Shown here piece by piece: positions 61,373-64,000 of a stretch of DNA of 64,000 nt. Numbering within the stretch: position 1 is the first letter of the stretch; the number at the start of each line of letters is the position of its first letter. The notes below the pieces were generated by a model. The model had not been told where the DNA came from and ran no database searches. It saw nothing but the letters and a program-made list of their open reading frames with translations. The position numbers were made by a program, and so were the translations under genes. Origin of the DNA: Centropus unirufus (lineage: Eukaryota > Chordata > Aves > Cuculiformes > Centropidae); NCBI GenBank assembly GCA_013397695.1, contig VYZI01000105.1, forward strand, positions 2,050,104-2,114,103. Reading direction: 5' to 3'.

Positions 61373-61838
61373 CAATCATAGAAGGGTTTGGGTTGGAAGG
61401 GTTCTTAAAGACCATCCAATTCCAATCCCCCTGCCATGGGCAGGGACGCCTCTCACTAGACCAGGCTGCTCAAAGCCCCATCCAACCCAGCCTTAAACAC
61501 CTCCAGGGGCAGAGTATCCACAACTTCTCTGGACGACCTGTGACAGTGTTGCACCACTCTCATGATGAAGAATTTCTTCGTAATGTCGAATCTAAATTTT
61601 CCCCTCCCAATTTGAAACTGTTCCCCCTTGTCCAATCACTCCATGCCCTTTTCCCTCCCCAGCTTTCTTGTAGGCACCCTTCAAGTACTGGAACACTGCT
61701 ATATGGTCTCCTTGAGCCTTCTCCAGTCTGAACAACCCCAACTCCCTCAGCCTGTCTTCATAACAGAGGTGCTCCAGCTCTCAAATCATCTTCATGGCCC
61801 TCACCTGGACCCAATCCAAGAGTTCCATATCCTTCTAT
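61373..61838 (-). repeat. CR1 LINE, - orientation
   Basis: From caatcatagaagggtttggg to 'aagagttccatatccttct'. Confidence 0.94.
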
Positions 61839-63231
61839 AAGAGTATGTTGTATGGTTGATCATAAATACAACACAAGCTAAACATTAGACAGACTAAATA
61901 AAATACTGTGTCAAACATTTCAGTCTTCTCCTAGCAGCTTCAGAGCAGTACCAATGGTGAAAGTCACTTAAGAAAGCCAGCAGCAAGGATGGGTTAGACT
62001 GATCAGTAAATCTGCTGGTGTGCAGAGTGCCAAGGATTAAATTACCATGCACTTCCCCCCCAATTCATCATGTTCCCCATCTATCTGTCACAGAAACCAC
62101 AGTTGTCCAGAGATGAGAGCAACTCTTCACTGAAAAGAGAGCAATTAAACAGATATCTTGGCCCTCCTGCATTGCCAAGGAACATCTTTAAAATCTAAAG
62201 AGAAACCTGGAAAAGCAAAGTAAGCAATAAACAGTGTCAAGCCTGAATCTGGCCTTTCCCTATGAATAATGCATCAGGAATCCAACCCTGCAGCTCTCTC
62301 AGAGCCATTTCCACTCAGGCATCACTCAGGAGCTCATTAGTTACAGCAGCCTTATTCCTACTAATTGATTTTACTACTATTCCCTACAATGTATGGCCGA
62401 GATCCAACATGTCTCTGCCTGGCATTAAGACCATTACACAGACACATTTTTGCAAGAGACTTCAGCCCTCCCTTAATCCTATTAAGCATGAAAAGGTCAG
62501 GTGACTCCTAGAAGCGAGTTGCTGGAAGGTACCCTTGGGGAAAGGGATGTGTCCCCTCAATCTGACAAGCCATAGGCTCAAAGCACACTTCTGAGCGGAG
62601 AGTTGGGACTTTTACACCTGGTAGCAGGTCAGTCAGCTATAGATTGGAGCTGCAGATAGCCACTGAAAGCTTGGCAGCTGTCTCCACACAGATATCCATC
62701 CTAATACTGGACTGGTGGGATGCTGAGTAGTGCAGGACCCAAGGCGAACATATCAGACCAAACCACAAGTATGAAGTGTTTCCTTAACTCTACTGCTCTT
62801 CCCAAATTCCCAGCAGACCTCACTTTAGCTATCCTCTCTGCCCTGGGCATGTGTTGTATGCTGTGCCTGTGAATTAGTGATGCTTTGTTTATGCACTAGG
62901 ACAGGAAGGTAGGGAACAAGATGATTTATTTTCATAGGGAGTCCTGTTCCCTGTAAGTGGTGATTCACCTGCCTTTTTTTCCCCCATCCTGTTTTTTTCC
63001 CCTTTGAATTCAATGCATCTTTTATCTCTAGGTTTTTATTTAGATTCACCTTTGTGTAGCACTTAAGTCTTTCGGAGCGGGACCTTCACATTTATCACTT
63101 GCTTGGCCAGTGACCAACATATGAATACAGTGGTCCTATGAGGGACTTAATAACTACTAAAGTGTGTTCTACTTTTCTGTTATTAATCTGCGTAGAAATG
63201 ATTGATAATATATATCACTGCACTCCCGCTT
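61839..63231. other. Intergenic DNA without recognised gene
   Basis: 1.4 kb. No LYNX1-like exon seen, although LYNX1 is the expected next gene in the mammalian order. Confidence 0.45.
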
Positions 63232-63521
63232 TATCAGAGTGCAGGAAAAGGATAAGGGATAATGGTATTAACCTGAAAAAGTGGAGATTGAGAGTAGATA
63301 TCAGGAAGAAATTCTTCCCTATGAGGGTGGTGAGGCAGTAGTCCAGTTTTCCCAAAAAAGTTGTGGATGCCCCATTCCTGGAGGTGCTCAAGGCCAGGGT
63401 GAATGTGGCTTTGAGCAACCCAGTTGATTGGAGGGTGTCTCTGCCCATGGCAGAAGTTGGACCTCAATGATCTTTAAGGTCCTTTCCAACCCAAACCATT
63501 CTATGGTTCCGTGATTCTATG
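63232..63521 (+). repeat. CR1 LINE, + orientation
   Basis: From 'ttatcagagtgcaggaaaag' to ctatggttccgtgattctat. It shares derived features with the copy at 56242. Confidence 0.92.
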
Positions 63522-63590
63522 CTGAACTCCAACCCCTGTTGAGGAGAAAAACACATTGGTTTTGATGACTTGATGTTCACAACTACAGAT
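63232..63590 (-). repeat. Inverted duplication, right copy (CR1 3' end plus flank)
   Basis: Reverse-complement partner of 56162-56530. The non-CR1 flank 63522-63590 matches 56162-56241. Similarity stops near 63590 on one side and near the 5' truncation of the CR1 at 63232 on the other. Confidence 0.82.
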
Positions 63591-63610
63591 CTCTTTTTCT
63601 TGCAACCCCC

Positions 63611-63667
63611 TGACAGGGGATGATAGTTTAGGTCCCTTCCATCCCAAACCATTCTATGATTTATAGA
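63611..63667 (+). repeat. CR1 3' tip, + orientation
   Basis: About 50 nt only: tttaggtcccttccatccca then accattctatgatttatag. Confidence 0.8.
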
Positions 63668-64000
63668 TAGTGGAATTTCTCTTCCCTCTCTAACAATTTT
63701 TTCTAGTTTCTTTGTTTTTACTTCTTACTTTTAAGTCAGTATCTTTTCCCTTCCCAACAGTCCTGACCAACTGAGGCAGTAATCACATGTTTCAAGATTA
63801 TTTGCTCCCTCCAGATTTCCAAGGCATGGTTAATGATGCAGGAATGTAAATCACTTGCTCAGCTTAGCTGTCACCTGCTTTAATTACCCACCCCTGTTCC
63901 TTCCAGACTTAGTCCAAGGAACAAGAGATACTTTCCTATCTGAGTCACTTCTCATTGACCCAGAAGGGAAGAACAAGGGCACTCATGTAAAACAGTAAAT
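63668..64000. other. Right end of window, nothing recognised
   Basis: 330 nt of unique-looking sequence; no gene or repeat identified. Confidence 0.45.

Noticed and set aside
55810..64000. Search for LYNX1 or LY6D downstream of LYPD2
   Set aside because: Only CR1 copies and unique non-coding DNA seen; these genes, if present, lie beyond the window.

Overview
The window is vertebrate nuclear DNA, almost certainly from a bird. It holds three split genes with GT-AG introns, TATA-type promoters and about forty copies or fragments of CR1, the dominant LINE of birds (also present in turtles and crocodilians). By my hand tally CR1 covers about 13 kb, roughly a fifth of the window. That is heavy for a bird and may point to a CR1-rich lineage such as woodpeckers and relatives; this is inference only.

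All three genes encode small Ly6/uPAR (LU, three-finger) proteins. Each has a signal peptide, one ten-cysteine LU domain and a C-terminal hydrophobic tail of the GPI-anchor type. They share one architecture: a 52-nt coding exon 1, a 105- or 120-nt exon 2, a 212-nt exon 3 and two phase-1 introns. In order they are a PSCA orthologue (+, 5783-9016), a SLURP1-like gene (+, 25261-29807) and LYPD2 (-, 55746-51457). The order PSCA-SLURP1-LYPD2 matches the mammalian Ly6 cluster (human 8q24.3) as I know it. Here the SLURP1-like gene faces the other way, so it converges with LYPD2, and it carries a membrane-anchor tail that mammalian SLURP1 lacks. I found no LY6K or THEM6 between PSCA and the SLURP1-like gene.

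Layout: 1-5700 is upstream DNA with two CR1s; 5.7-9.0 kb is PSCA; 9-25.2 kb is intergenic with seven CR1 pieces and one CR1-poor block (12.4-18.0 kb). The SLURP1-like gene spans 25.2-29.8 kb, and its first intron holds a pair of ~440-bp inverted repeats. From 29.8 to 51.4 kb the DNA is intergenic and CR1-rich, with a 480-base assembly gap at 50305-50784. LYPD2 lies at 51.4-55.8 kb with CR1 in both introns. From 55.8 to 64 kb the DNA is CR1-rich, and a ~350-bp inverted duplication (56.16-56.53 and 63.23-63.59 kb) carries a shared CR1 insertion junction.

The proteins probably act at epithelial or other cell surfaces, as Ly6 proteins generally do (several modulate nicotinic acetylcholine receptors). 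Nothing in the sequence proves a shared pathway. I saw no tRNA, rRNA, CRISPR or bacterial-type operon. Most other open frames are short, chance frames in repeats or unique non-coding DNA. I see no wholly new system; the most notable items are the anchored SLURP1-like protein and the two inverted repeat pairs.
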